Of a DNA stretch of 8,947 bases, positions 1 through 7,390 are shown piece by piece. How positions within the stretch are numbered: position 1 is the stretch's first letter; every line of letters starts with the position of its first letter. The position numbers and the translations under genes are program-made. The notes under the pieces were generated by a model. It was not told the origin of the DNA. It was given only the letters and a program-made list of their open reading frames with translations, and did not search any database. Origin of the DNA: Lachnospiraceae bacterium (GTDB taxonomy: Bacteria; Bacillota; Clostridia; Lachnospirales; Lachnospiraceae); the NCBI GenBank assembly GCA_016301965.1, contig JAEDOO010000071.1, positions 1 to 8,947 on the forward strand. Reading direction: 5' to 3'.

Positions 1-13
1 TCGTGAGGGAATC

Positions 14-655
14 ATGAATTACAAAATACCGATAGAAACATCCGCCCGGCATCTGCACCTTTGCCGCGAGGATTTTGAACTGCTTTTCGGCGAAGGCAAA
101 GACCTGACACCGGTAAAAGAACTGAGCCAGCCCGGACAGTATCTGGCCAAAGAAAGACTGACCGTAGTCGGTCCCAAAGGAACTTTTAAAAATGTCGGGA
201 TCATTGGTCCTTTAAGAAGCGCTACTCAGATGGAGCTGAGTGCCACGGACTGCCGTAAGCTGGGTGTACCTGTAGTCATCCGCCAGTCCGGCGATATAGA
301 GGATACTCCGGGGATGACGCTGGTCAGTGAACTTGGAAGTATTACCAAGGAAAAAGGTGTGATCGTGGCCAAACGCCATATCCACATGACACCGCTGGAA
401 GCCATGCGTATGCATGTTAAGGATAACGAGGAAGTATTTGTCATCACAGAAAGCAACCACCGCTCTCTGATCTACGCCAACGTGGTGGTACGTGTCAGCC
501 GCGATTTTCGTCTGGCAATGCATGTGGACACCGATGAAGCCAACGCTTTCGCGGGAGACGACGATACTTACGGCGTGATTCTCAAGCTCTTTGAGGGCAA
601 CTGCTACAACCTGCAGATGTGGGCTGAAGAACTGTTGTGGGGCATCAACCGCTGA
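14..655 (+). CDS. pduL: PduL-type phosphate acyltransferase (phosphate propanoyl-/acetyltransferase family)
   Basis: Interconverts acyl-CoA plus phosphate with acyl-phosphate plus CoA; the family uses propionyl-CoA or acetyl-CoA and is unrelated to the classical Pta enzyme. The 213-residue protein shows both halves of the duplicated beta-barrel fold. In the first half, ARHLHL (H13, H15) is followed by GPLRSATQMELSATD (65-79), with the conserved Arg68. In the second half, KRHIHM (H122, H124) is followed by MHVDTDEAN (169-177, with H170). The HxH pairs are the known zinc-binding signature. The length matches the family. The protein begins directly at the barrel (IPIETSARH), without the amphipathic N-terminal encapsulation peptide of microcompartment PduL, so a cytosolic role is inferred. 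The ATG at 14 follows GAGGGA at 5-10 with short spacing. The substrate cannot be read from the sequence, and no shell-protein gene is visible. It is probably co-transcribed with the small gene 41 bp downstream. Confidence 0.9.
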   Translation: MNYKIPIETSARHLHLCREDFELLFGEGKDLTPVKELSQPGQYLAKERLTVVGPKGTFKNVGIIGPLRSATQMELSATDCRKLGVPVVIRQSGDIEDTPGMTLVSELGSITKEKGVIVAKRHIHMTPLEAMRMHVKDNEEVFVITESNHRSLIYANVVVRVSRDFRLAMHVDTDEANAFAGDDDTYGVILKLFEGNCYNLQMWAEELLWGINR

Positions 656-682
656 TTTGCGGCTGCTGCCCTTTTAATCCGT

Positions 683-689
683 AGGAGGT
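683..689 (+). promoter_or_regulatory. Shine-Dalgarno site of the 74-residue gene
   Basis: AGGAGGT lies 7 bases before the ATG at 697. This near-perfect ribosome-binding site is the main support that the small downstream reading frame is a real gene. The 41-bp gap between the two + strand genes contains no obvious terminator or promoter, so co-transcription with the PduL gene is likely. Confidence 0.7.
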
Positions 690-696
690 AAACTAT

Positions 697-921
697 ATGA
701 ATATACAGGCAATGATGCAAATGAAAAAAGCATGGGACACCTTTAAGGCCAGTCATCCCAAGTTTCCGGCCTTTATGAAAGCTGCCCAGGGTACGCTTCG
801 GGAAGGTACGATCATTGAATTCAAGATCACCACACCGGAAGGAAAAACCATTGAGTCTAACTTAAAACTCAATGCTTCGGATATGGAGTTGATGGACACC
901 ATCCGGCAGATGCAGCAGTGA
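697..921 (+). CDS. Small conserved-type hypothetical protein, 74 residues
   Basis: I do not recognise a named family. The predicted protein is compact and looks real. It has an amphipathic, Met- and Lys-rich first helix (about residues 3-30, including KKAWDTFKASHPKFPAFMKAA), then two or three short strands (about 33-57, EGTIIEFKITTPEGKTIES), and a closing helix (about 59-74, ASDMELMDTIRQMQQ). There is no signal peptide, membrane segment or cysteine motif, so it is probably a soluble cytosolic protein. Support for coding is the strong AGGAGGT site 7 bases upstream, the ATG start, and its position 41 bp behind the PduL gene on the same strand. The alternating-strand pattern with an internal turn (TTPEGKT) could be a small dimerisation or binding module, but no function is claimed. 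Confidence 0.7.
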   Translation: MNIQAMMQMKKAWDTFKASHPKFPAFMKAAQGTLREGTIIEFKITTPEGKTIESNLKLNASDMELMDTIRQMQQ

Positions 922-934
922 TATTTTGACAAAT

Positions 935-994
935 GAGCCATGGGGACAGGTTCCTCGACTCACATGTGAGTCGAGGAACCTGTCCCCATGGCTC
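935..994. repeat. Perfect 60-bp palindrome (REP-like element 1)
   Basis: Each 30-base arm is the exact reverse complement of the other, meeting at CACATGTG (961-968) with no spacer. The outer part reads GAGCCATGGGGACAGG and the inner part TTCCTCGACTCACA. It starts 13 bp after the stop of the 74-residue gene and ends 16 bp before the hairpin of the purL terminator, so it lies between two convergent genes. There is no T-tract on either side, which argues against a plain intrinsic terminator, and a perfect 30-bp stem is longer than termination needs. The outer TGGGGAC motif is shared with the palindrome at 5116-5146. The best reading is a short interspersed palindromic repeat of the kind moved by REP-associated tyrosine transposases; no such transposase is in the window. 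Confidence 0.85.
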
Positions 995-1010
995 GTTCTT
1001 GCCTGACTTG

Positions 1011-1049
1011 AAAAATCCCCCGAATCCTATAACAGAATTCAGGGGATTT
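1011..1049 (-). terminator. Intrinsic terminator of purL (possibly bidirectional)
   Basis: Read on the - strand, AAATCCCC is followed by TGAAT, a loop of about 11 bases, ATTCG and GGGGATTT, giving a 13-bp stem with one G-U pair, and ends in a run of five T. It lies about 44 bp beyond the purL stop codon. On the + strand the same stem has one C-A mismatch and is followed by TTTCTTATTTACTT, so it may also stop transcripts arriving from the PduL side, less efficiently. Confidence 0.75.
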
Positions 1050-1092
1050 CTTATTTACTTAAATACATCAATTAAAGATTTCTTTTATTGAA

Positions 1093-4000
1093 TTATTTGA
1101 AGTAAGCCACACCAGACTCAAAGATCTTGATATCCTGCTCACCGTAGATGTTGATAGCTACGCCATCTCCACGACGCTCGCTGTGAGCCATCTTACCCAG
1201 TACACGGCCATCCGGGCTGGTGATACCTTCGATGGATGCGTAGGAACCGTTTACATTCCACTCTTCATCCATAGTAACATTTCCGTTCGGATCGCAGTAC
1301 TGTGTAGCCACCTGGCCATTCTCGAACAGCTTTTTGATCCACTCATCGCTGGCTACGAAACGTCCTTCACCGTGGGAAGCCGGGTTTGTGTAAACCTTGC
1401 CTACCTCAGCCTGTGCAAGCCACGGGGATTTGTTGGTCATAACCTTGGTGTATACCATGCGGGAAATATGACGGCCGATGGTATTGAAGGTCAGTGTCGG
1501 AGAATCCGCTGTCTGTCCCTTGATCTCGCCGTAGGGAACCAGTCCCAGCTTGATCAGCGCCTGGAAACCGTTGCAGATACCCAGTGCCAGACCGTCTCTC
1601 TCGTTTAACAGCTTCATCACAGCTTCTTTGATCTTCTCGTTCTGGAAAGCTGTAGCAAAGAACTTGGCGGAACCATCCGGCTCATCACCGGCAGAAAATC
1701 CACCCGGGAACATGATGATCTGTGCATCTTCGATTTCTTTTGTGAAGGCATCTACAGATTCCATGATATCAGCTTCGCTCAGGTTCTTGAAGATACGGGT
1801 GCTTACCTTTGCGCCTGCTCTCTCAAAAGCTTTGGTACTGTCGTACTCACAGTTGGTACCCGGGAATACCGGAATGAATACCTTTGGCTGTGCGATCTTG
1901 TGATTGCATACGTAGATCTGTCCTTTGGTGTATAGCGGGCTTTCTACCTCATCTGTATCAAGAACAGCTTTTGTCTTGAATACTTTCTCCAGTGTACCCT
2001 TCCATGCAGCCAGTGCCTCATCCTCAGAGATCACTACAGAACCATAAGAGAAGGTCTTATCTGCGGTAACTTCACCGATCAGGGTATAAGTGCATGCCAG
2101 TTTGGATACATCCTCACCTGCAACCTCCATAACCAGATCGCCCAGACCCGGCGCGAAGAAATCTCGCGGATCTACATTATGCTCGATCTTAACGCCGAAC
2201 ATGTTACCGAAGGCCATCTTGGAAACAGCTGCTGCCAGACCGTGACGATCCAGAGCATAGGCAGCTTTCACGCGACCTGCCTGCATATCCGCATGTACTC
2301 TGTCATACAGATCCATAGTCTTTTCGTAATCTACCAGATCATCCTCTGTCTTCGGCAGACGGATCCATACCAGCTTATCTCCTGCATTTTTCAGCTCCGG
2401 TGTAACAACATCCTGGATCTTAGCTACATCTACAGCGAAGGAAACCAGTGTCGGCGGTACATCGATATCGTTGAACGTACCGGACATACTGTCCTTACCG
2501 CCGATGGACGGCAGACCGAAGCCGATCTGTGCGTCATAAGCACCAAGCAGTGCGGCAAAGGGCTGGCTCCATCTTGTCGGATCTTCTGTCATACGACGGA
2601 AGTACTCCTGGAAAGTGAAACGGATCTTCTTATAATCACCACCGCAGGCAACGATACGGGCGATGGACTCTGTTACTGCGTAAACAGCACCGTGATACGG
2701 GCTCCAGCTGGAAACGAAGGGATCGAAACCATAACTCATCATAGTTACGCTGTCAGTTTTTCCATTCATTACCGGAACCTTGGCCACCATGGACTGGGTC
2801 TCGGTCAGCTGATACTGTCCGCCATAGGGCATAACCACACTGCCTGCACCGATGGAGCTGTCGAACATCTCTACCAGACCCTTCTGGGAGCAAACATTCA
2901 TGTCAGCCAGAGTATCCAGCCATGCTGCGCGTACATCGGAAATCTCCTCCGGACGAGTCAGCACGTTATCTTTCTTATTCGGAATCTCTACGAATACATT
3001 GGTCTCCTGATGAGCACCGTTGGTATCCAGGAATGCTCTGGACAGATTAACGATCTCTTTGCCTCTCCAGGAAAGTACCAGTCTCGGCTCTTCTGTTACA
3101 ACGGCAACAGCTACAGCCTCCAGGTTCTCTTCTGCTGCGTAAGCCAGGAACTGATCCACATCTTTAGGATCAACTACCACAGCCATACGCTCCTGAGACT
3201 CGGAGATGGCAATCTCGGTACCATCCAGGCCGGCATATTTTTTCGGCACCTTATCCAGATCCACACGAAGACCCGGAGCAAGCTCACCGATGGCAACGGA
3301 AACACCGCCGGCGCCAAAATCGTTACATTTCTTGATGATATAGGCAACTTCCTCACGGCGGAACAGTCTCTGGATCTTACGCTCTGTGGGCGCATTACCC
3401 TTCTGCACCTCAGCACCGCAGGTCTCGATGGAGGAAGTAGTATGTACTTTTGAAGAACCGGTAGCACCGCCGCAGCCGTCACGTCCGGTACGTCCGCCCA
3501 GAAGAATGATGATATCTCCCGGATCAGAAGTGAGGCGCTGTACGGCACGTCTCGGAGCAGCACCCATAACGGCACCGATCTCCATACGTTTTGCCACATA
3601 GTTCGGATGATAGATCTCTTTTACATAACCGGTAGCCAGACCGATCTGGTTACCGTAGGAGCTGTAACCGGCAGCCGCACCGCGCACCAGCTTCTTCTGG
3701 GGCAGCTTACCTTCCATGGTCTCTTTTACAGACTTGGTCGGATCTGCAGCACCTGTTACACGCATAGCCTGGTATACATAAGTACGTCCTGACAGCGGGT
3801 CACGGATAGCACCACCCAGACAAGTGGCAGCACCACCGAAAGGCTCGATCTCTGTCGGATGGTTGTGGGTCTCATTCTTAAAGTTGATCAGCCACTCTTC
3901 GTCTACACCGTTAACATCTACCGGAACAACGATGGAGCAGGCATTGATCTCATCGGATTCTTCCTGATCTTCCAGTTTGCCTTCTTTTTTGAGCTTTTTC

Positions 4001-4848
4001 GCGCCCAGAAGAGCCAGATCCATCAGGCAGACAAATTTGTCGGAACGGCCTTTGTACAGCTCGTCACGGTCAGCCAGATATTTCTGGAATGTACCTTCAA
4101 TGACGTCACGATAATCTCCCTCGCCAAAAGTAACATTCTTCAGCTCTGTGGAGAAGGTTGTATGACGGCAGTGATCAGACCAGTAGGTATCCAGTACACG
4201 AATCTCTGTCATGGACGGATCACGTTTTTCTTCGTTCTTAAAATAATTCTGAATATGCAGGAAATCCTTGAAGGTCATGGCCAGTCCCAGAGAATCATAC
4301 AGTTCTTTCAGCTCTGTTTCCGGCATATCCTTAAAACCGTCAAAGATCTTTACATCTGCAGGCTCATCAAATTTCTGTACCAGAGTTTCCGGTTTTTCGA
4401 TACCTGTCTCGCGGGAATCCACCGGGTTGATGCAGTGATTCTTGATTGCTGCGTATTCTTCCTCTGTAATATCGCCTTCGATAACATAAGTAACAGCGGT
4501 ACGGATCACCGGCTGTGCGCTTCCGTCCAGGAACTGCACACACTGTACGGCAGAATCGGCACGCTGATCAAACTGTCCCGGCAGAAACTCTACCGAGAAT
4601 ACTCTTGCTCCGTCTGCTACAGACAGTTCTTCATGATACAGAGTATCTACCGGCGGCTCAGCGAACACACACTGGCAGGCCTTCTCAAATACCTCATCGG
4701 ACAGATTCTCCACATCGTAGCGGATCAGCTCACGGACACCGGTTACGGATGTGATCCCGAGATAGCTGCTGATCTCATGTTTCAGCTCATGTGCCTTACC
4801 GGCAAAATCCGGTTTTTTCTCAACATAGACACGTCTTACTGTACTCAT
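1093..4848 (-). CDS. purL: Phosphoribosylformylglycinamidine (FGAM) synthase, single-chain form
   Basis: Catalyses the fourth step of de novo purine synthesis in the cytosol: FGAR + glutamine + ATP gives FGAM + glutamate + ADP + phosphate. The 1251-residue chain is the full-length, all-in-one enzyme rather than the split PurS/PurL/PurQ form. In order it has a PurS-like N-terminal region (about 1-150), a linker with WSDHCRH (223-229), a first AIRS-type ATP/FGAR half with HNHP (328-331) and GGRTGRDGCGGATGSS (from about 451), a second half with GGKDSM (K785), and a class I glutamine amidotransferase domain (about 985-1251). The glutaminase triad is complete: Cys1092 in GICNGFQ, with His1159 and Glu1161 in SHGEGR. 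The ATG at 4846-4848 is preceded by GGAGGAGG two to ten bases upstream. No other purine gene is adjacent, so it seems to be a single-gene unit with its own promoter and terminator. No truncation or frameshift is seen. Confidence 0.97.
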   Translation of the reverse strand: MSTVRRVYVEKKPDFAGKAHELKHEISSYLGITSVTGVRELIRYDVENLSDEVFEKACQCVFAEPPVDTLYHEELSVADGARVFSVEFLPGQFDQRADSAVQCVQFLDGSAQPVIRTAVTYVIEGDITEEEYAAIKNHCINPVDSRETGIEKPETLVQKFDEPADVKIFDGFKDMPETELKELYDSLGLAMTFKDFLHIQNYFKNEEKRDPSMTEIRVLDTYWSDHCRHTTFSTELKNVTFGEGDYRDVIEGTFQKYLADRDELYKGRSDKFVCLMDLALLGAKKLKKEGKLEDQEESDEINACSIVVPVDVNGVDEEWLINFKNETHNHPTEIEPFGGAATCLGGAIRDPLSGRTYVYQAMRVTGAADPTKSVKETMEGKLPQKKLVRGAAAGYSSYGNQIGLATGYVKEIYHPNYVAKRMEIGAVMGAAPRRAVQRLTSDPGDIIILLGGRTGRDGCGGATGSSKVHTTSSIETCGAEVQKGNAPTERKIQRLFRREEVAYIIKKCNDFGAGGVSVAIGELAPGLRVDLDKVPKKYAGLDGTEIAISESQERMAVVVDPKDVDQFLAYAAEENLEAVAVAVVTEEPRLVLSWRGKEIVNLSRAFLDTNGAHQETNVFVEIPNKKDNVLTRPEEISDVRAAWLDTLADMNVCSQKGLVEMFDSSIGAGSVVMPYGGQYQLTETQSMVAKVPVMNGKTDSVTMMSYGFDPFVSSWSPYHGAVYAVTESIARIVACGGDYKKIRFTFQEYFRRMTEDPTRWSQPFAALLGAYDAQIGFGLPSIGGKDSMSGTFNDIDVPPTLVSFAVDVAKIQDVVTPELKNAGDKLVWIRLPKTEDDLVDYEKTMDLYDRVHADMQAGRVKAAYALDRHGLAAAVSKMAFGNMFGVKIEHNVDPRDFFAPGLGDLVMEVAGEDVSKLACTYTLIGEVTADKTFSYGSVVISEDEALAAWKGTLEKVFKTKAVLDTDEVESPLYTKGQIYVCNHKIAQPKVFIPVFPGTNCEYDSTKAFERAGAKVSTRIFKNLSEADIMESVDAFTKEIEDAQIIMFPGGFSAGDEPDGSAKFFATAFQNEKIKEAVMKLLNERDGLALGICNGFQALIKLGLVPYGEIKGQTADSPTLTFNTIGRHISRMVYTKVMTNKSPWLAQAEVGKVYTNPASHGEGRFVASDEWIKKLFENGQVATQYCDPNGNVTMDEEWNVNGSYASIEGITSPDGRVLGKMAHSERRGDGVAINIYGEQDIKIFESGVAYFK

Positions 4849-4850
4849 TA

Positions 4851-4860
4851 TGCCTCCTCC
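4851..4860 (-). promoter_or_regulatory. Shine-Dalgarno site of purL
   Basis: On the - strand GGAGGAGGCA directly precedes TA and the ATG at 4846-4848. The doubled GGAGG gives a very strong site and fixes the purL start. Confidence 0.75.
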
Positions 4861-4912
4861 TGTAAATGAATATCTTTAAATCGCAGGTTACTGTTTCATT
4901 TCATTTGGCTTT

Positions 4913-4941
4913 ATTTTATCACAAGGCATTTCATTAGTAAA
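4913..4941 (-). promoter_or_regulatory. Predicted sigma-A promoter of purL with extended -10
   Basis: On the - strand there is a -35 box TTTACT (4936-4941), a 17-base spacer, and a -10 box TAAAAT (4913-4918) preceded by TGA, which makes an extended -10 (TGnTAAAAT). The -10 matches 5 of 6 consensus bases and the -35 matches 4 of 6. Initiation near 4906 would give a leader of about 57 bases. That leader is too short for a purine riboswitch and shows no strong hairpin. Regulation by a PurR-type repressor is possible in this group, but I see no clear operator. Confidence 0.6.
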
Positions 4942-4977
4942 GTTAATATGTTTAGTTTTATTTATTATTTATACTTA

Positions 4978-5110
4978 TCAATCAGTCTTATTATTTTCTG
5001 TTTTTTCGGGGATAATGTCTGCCATCGCCAGAAAACTCTCCGTTTTCAACATCGCCAGTCCCTGGGCCTCATCCCCCCAGCACCACGAGCTGGTCTCTCG
5101 GGGCAATGAA
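4978..5110 (-). pseudogene. Decayed 3' end of a TrkA_C-domain ion transporter gene (possible)
   Basis: Read on the - strand, two overlapping frames together give a sensible C-terminus. From 5110 the frame reads FIAPRDQLVVLG up to a run of six G (+ strand C run 5073-5078). From 5073 the frame shifted by one base continues DEAQGLAMLKTES and ends at the TGA at 4978-4980. Removing one G joins them as RDQLVVLGDEAQGLAML. This resembles the end of a TrkA_C (RCK-C) domain, where a GDxLVVLGDE pattern is typical; such domains close many K+/H+ antiporters, ClC exchangers and Trk-type proteins. An in-frame TAG (5111-5113) stops the reading upstream and the palindrome at 5116-5146 begins right there, so the rest of the gene is absent. 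The family match is by eye on about 20 residues, so it is tentative. The TrkA_C assignment would be wrong if the remnant's unshifted frames matched another protein better. Confidence 0.45.
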
Positions 5111-5115
5111 CTACA

Positions 5116-5146
5116 TTGGGGACGGTGTTTAAAACACCGTCCCCAA
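5116..5146. repeat. 31-bp near-perfect palindrome (REP-like element 2)
   Basis: Two 15-base arms, TTGGGGACGGTGTTT and its exact reverse complement, flank a single central A (5131). It begins 3 bp after the stop codon of the histidine kinase gene (- strand) and 5 bp before the truncated TrkA_C remnant. There is no T-tract on the kinase side, so a canonical terminator is unlikely, though the hairpin could protect or end the kinase transcript. It shares the outer TGGGGAC end with the palindrome at 935-994 but has a different core, as expected for two subtypes of one repeat family. Confidence 0.8.
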
Positions 5147-5149
5147 CGA

Positions 5150-7333
5150 TCAATTAAGATTTCGTGCAATGGTTTTGATCACCTCATCCATCACAATAGG
5201 TTTCGACAAATGCCCGTTCATTCCGGCATCCAAAGATGTCTGTACATCCTCGGCAAAAGCATTTGCCGTCATCGCAATAATAGGGATCGTAACGGCATCC
5301 GGGCGATTCTGCAAACTGCGGATGACTTTTGTTGCTTCATAACCGTTCATCTTCGGCATCATAACGTCCATAAGAATCAAATCAAATGTTCCCTGCGGGT
5401 TTTCAGAAAATAATCTCACGGCTTCTTCACCATCGGCAGCCCTGGTAATCTGGATTCCCAGTTCTTCCAGCTGAACAATTGCGATTTCCGCATTCAGGTC
5501 ATTGTCTTCAGCCAAAAGGACCTTCAGGCCGTTCAGGTCAATATTGCCGACAGAGTAATCCTTTTTCTTAACTTCACAGGCATCCGTGATCTCCATAGGC
5601 AATTCAACGGTAAAGGTTGAACCAACGCCTTTCCTGCTCTCCACAGAAATCGTTCCACCCATCAGGTCAACATACTGCTTCGTGATCGCCATACCTAAAC
5701 CAGTACCCCTATACTGTGTCCGGGCACCGTGCTCTTCCTGTGAAAACTCGTCAAAAATATGGTCAACAAATTCTTCTGCCATACCAATACCCGTATCAGC
5801 GATCCGATATCGTACATTGATGTGGTGGTCATCTTTCCCAGGATGATAGCTGACCGCATAGGTGACTGTGCCCCCATCGTCCGTAAACTTCACTGCGTTT
5901 CCCAGAATGTTTACAAGCACCTCCCTGACACGCACTGCATCGGTCAATACATAACGTATTTCAGGTTCTTCAAGATCGGTTTGGAAGGTAATATTGCGAT
6001 TGGACAGATAGCCGTACATTATGGTAAGCACCGAATCTGTAACCTCAGCAATATCAACAGGTGTTGGCGTGTATTTGATCTTTCCGCTTTCGATACGGCT
6101 GATGTCCAGCACATCATTGATAAGAGCAAGCAAATGGTCAGAACTCTCACTGATTTTATCCAGGCAACTCTTGATCTCAGGCGATGGACTGTGTTTCATA
6201 GCAATATTGGTAAAACCGATAATGGCATTCATGGGTGTCCGAATATCATGGGACATATTATTCAGGAAAGTACTTTTTGCAGCATTCGCTGACTCTGCCA
6301 CCATGCGCAGTTGGTTCAGCTCCCTGTTCGTCTCCTGTTCCACTTTCACCATCTGGCTGCTTCGCTGCACTCTGATAAAACTGATGACCGCCAGCAGCAT
6401 CAACAGCACCATAGCTAAAATGAAAATTATCCCCGTCCGAATAGTAGAGTCCATCATATTCATGGTGCTGACTGCCACAGAGTCCGCAGGGATCAGAAGC
6501 ATCAGTTTCATGTCATAGTCATCCAGCGATGTAAGACAATAGTAATACTCCGTCTGATTCAGCAGGATATTCGCAACGGCAATACCGTTCCTATCCAACT
6601 GCTCTTTAACGGTGTCAAAACTCTGTCCCTGAACATACTCCGCTTCTTCCAGTGCCTTATAAATATTACGGGCACCAATAACATCGTCATTGTCTGCATC
6701 AAAATAGGCTAATGTTCCGTTCTTCTTGATGATATAGGTTGCCGCACTGCCGCCGTAGGTGGTGGTGGTATAATACTGTTTTACGGTTTGGATATCCTTC
6801 AGCAGCGCAACATGGGTAAAACGGACATTATTTTCTCCCATCGTGATGGGGGCATCCAATTCCTGCGAAAACACCAAAAAGCTGCCGTCAATATTGTCGG
6901 TTTCAGAAACAAAGGTATGCCGCTTTTTACTGTCTAACAGATGGCTGATATCATACCAGATACCTGCAGTGCCATCGCTCAGATACGCTGTACCCTGCTC
7001 ATCCAGAAGCATCACCCGACATCCATACAAATCCGTACAGAAATCATTTTCCATATGCGCTATGTTATCAGACACATCCTGACTGTTCTTGAAATGATTT
7101 CCCTGTGCAGCGTTATTCAGTCCTGCCGCCAGATTCCAATGGGTCTGAAGGCCGCTTTCCAGATTTGCCTGAATCTGAGTTACCATTTCCTCCAGCTGAT
7201 TGGATCGCTCCTCAATAGTCAACTTCATCAGGGAATTACGCATAAAAGCTATGCCCAACACCAGGGAAATGACCAGAATCATCGCAAACGCAATGGGCAA
7301 AAGATATTTAGTTTTTTGTTTTCTCTTTTGCAT
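5150..7333 (-). CDS. Membrane-bound hybrid sensor histidine kinase/response regulator with Cache-like sensor
   Basis: Senses an extracellular signal, autophosphorylates on histidine and passes the phosphate to its own receiver. The 727 residues run as follows: short cytosolic tail; first membrane helix (about 11-31); extracytoplasmic Cache/PDC-like domain (about 33-298, with TYIIKKNGTLAYFDAD at 199-214); second membrane helix (about 300-321); coiled linker (325-355); HisKA with FLNNMSHDIRTPMN (His362); HATPase_c with an N box NILGNAVKFT (475-484), DTGIGM (513-518) and GTGLGM (543-548); and a C-terminal receiver (about 603-727). The receiver has an acidic pair E609/D610, phospho-acceptor Asp656 in LILMDVMMP, Thr689 and Lys711. 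All catalytic residues are present. There is no HPt domain, HAMP domain or DNA-binding output, so downstream partners must lie elsewhere. The ATG at 7331-7333 follows GAGGAGAA (7341-7348). The gene lies 57 bp behind the damaged solute-binding gene, which suggests joint transcription and a shared ligand. Confidence 0.93.
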   Translation of the reverse strand: MQKRKQKTKYLLPIAFAMILVISLVLGIAFMRNSLMKLTIEERSNQLEEMVTQIQANLESGLQTHWNLAAGLNNAAQGNHFKNSQDVSDNIAHMENDFCTDLYGCRVMLLDEQGTAYLSDGTAGIWYDISHLLDSKKRHTFVSETDNIDGSFLVFSQELDAPITMGENNVRFTHVALLKDIQTVKQYYTTTTYGGSAATYIIKKNGTLAYFDADNDDVIGARNIYKALEEAEYVQGQSFDTVKEQLDRNGIAVANILLNQTEYYYCLTSLDDYDMKLMLLIPADSVAVSTMNMMDSTIRTGIIFILAMVLLMLLAVISFIRVQRSSQMVKVEQETNRELNQLRMVAESANAAKSTFLNNMSHDIRTPMNAIIGFTNIAMKHSPSPEIKSCLDKISESSDHLLALINDVLDISRIESGKIKYTPTPVDIAEVTDSVLTIMYGYLSNRNITFQTDLEEPEIRYVLTDAVRVREVLVNILGNAVKFTDDGGTVTYAVSYHPGKDDHHINVRYRIADTGIGMAEEFVDHIFDEFSQEEHGARTQYRGTGLGMAITKQYVDLMGGTISVESRKGVGSTFTVELPMEITDACEVKKKDYSVGNIDLNGLKVLLAEDNDLNAEIAIVQLEELGIQITRAADGEEAVRLFSENPQGTFDLILMDVMMPKMNGYEATKVIRSLQNRPDAVTIPIIAMTANAFAEDVQTSLDAGMNGHLSKPIVMDEVIKTIARNLN

Positions 7334-7340
7334 ATAGGTG

Positions 7341-7348
7341 TTCTCCTC
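7341..7348 (-). promoter_or_regulatory. Shine-Dalgarno site of the hybrid kinase
   Basis: GAGGAGAA on the - strand lies 7 bases before the ATG at 7331-7333. It supports this Met, followed by the basic MQKRKQK stretch and the first membrane helix, as the true start. The 57-bp gap to the upstream gene shows no convincing terminator hairpin, in keeping with an operon. Confidence 0.65.
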
Positions 7349-7390
7349 AAATCACTTTTATACGCCGCGTGTCAGCGACCTGCCTGCGTT

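Noticed and set aside
935..994. Reading the 60-bp palindrome as the terminator of the 74-residue gene.
   Set aside because: No T-tract follows on the + strand, and the stem is perfect over 30 bp with no real loop. A separate, more typical terminator hairpin lies at 1011-1049.
2179..3453. Long + strand open frame (424 codons) opposite purL, and a similar one at 3859-4869 (336 codons).
   Set aside because: Both lie wholly or almost wholly antisense to an intact, well-identified purL. The peptides are rich in Cys, His and Ile runs without any recognisable domain, and neither start has a good ribosome-binding site. They are by-products of purL codon usage.
4861..4910. Possible hairpin in the purL leader formed by AAATGAA and TTCATTT.
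   Set aside because: Only 7 A/T-rich pairs around a loop of about 30 bases; too weak to call an attenuator or riboswitch.
4978..5169. 63-codon - strand frame beginning MHEILIDRWGRC.
   Set aside because: Its first part is only the out-of-frame end of the kinase gene and the palindrome arms. Only the last third has protein-like character, and that part is better explained as the relic of a longer gene.
5759..6292. + strand frames inside the kinase gene (5586-7459 region).
   Set aside because: They are antisense to conserved HisKA, HATPase and sensor-domain sequence and encode no recognisable domain.
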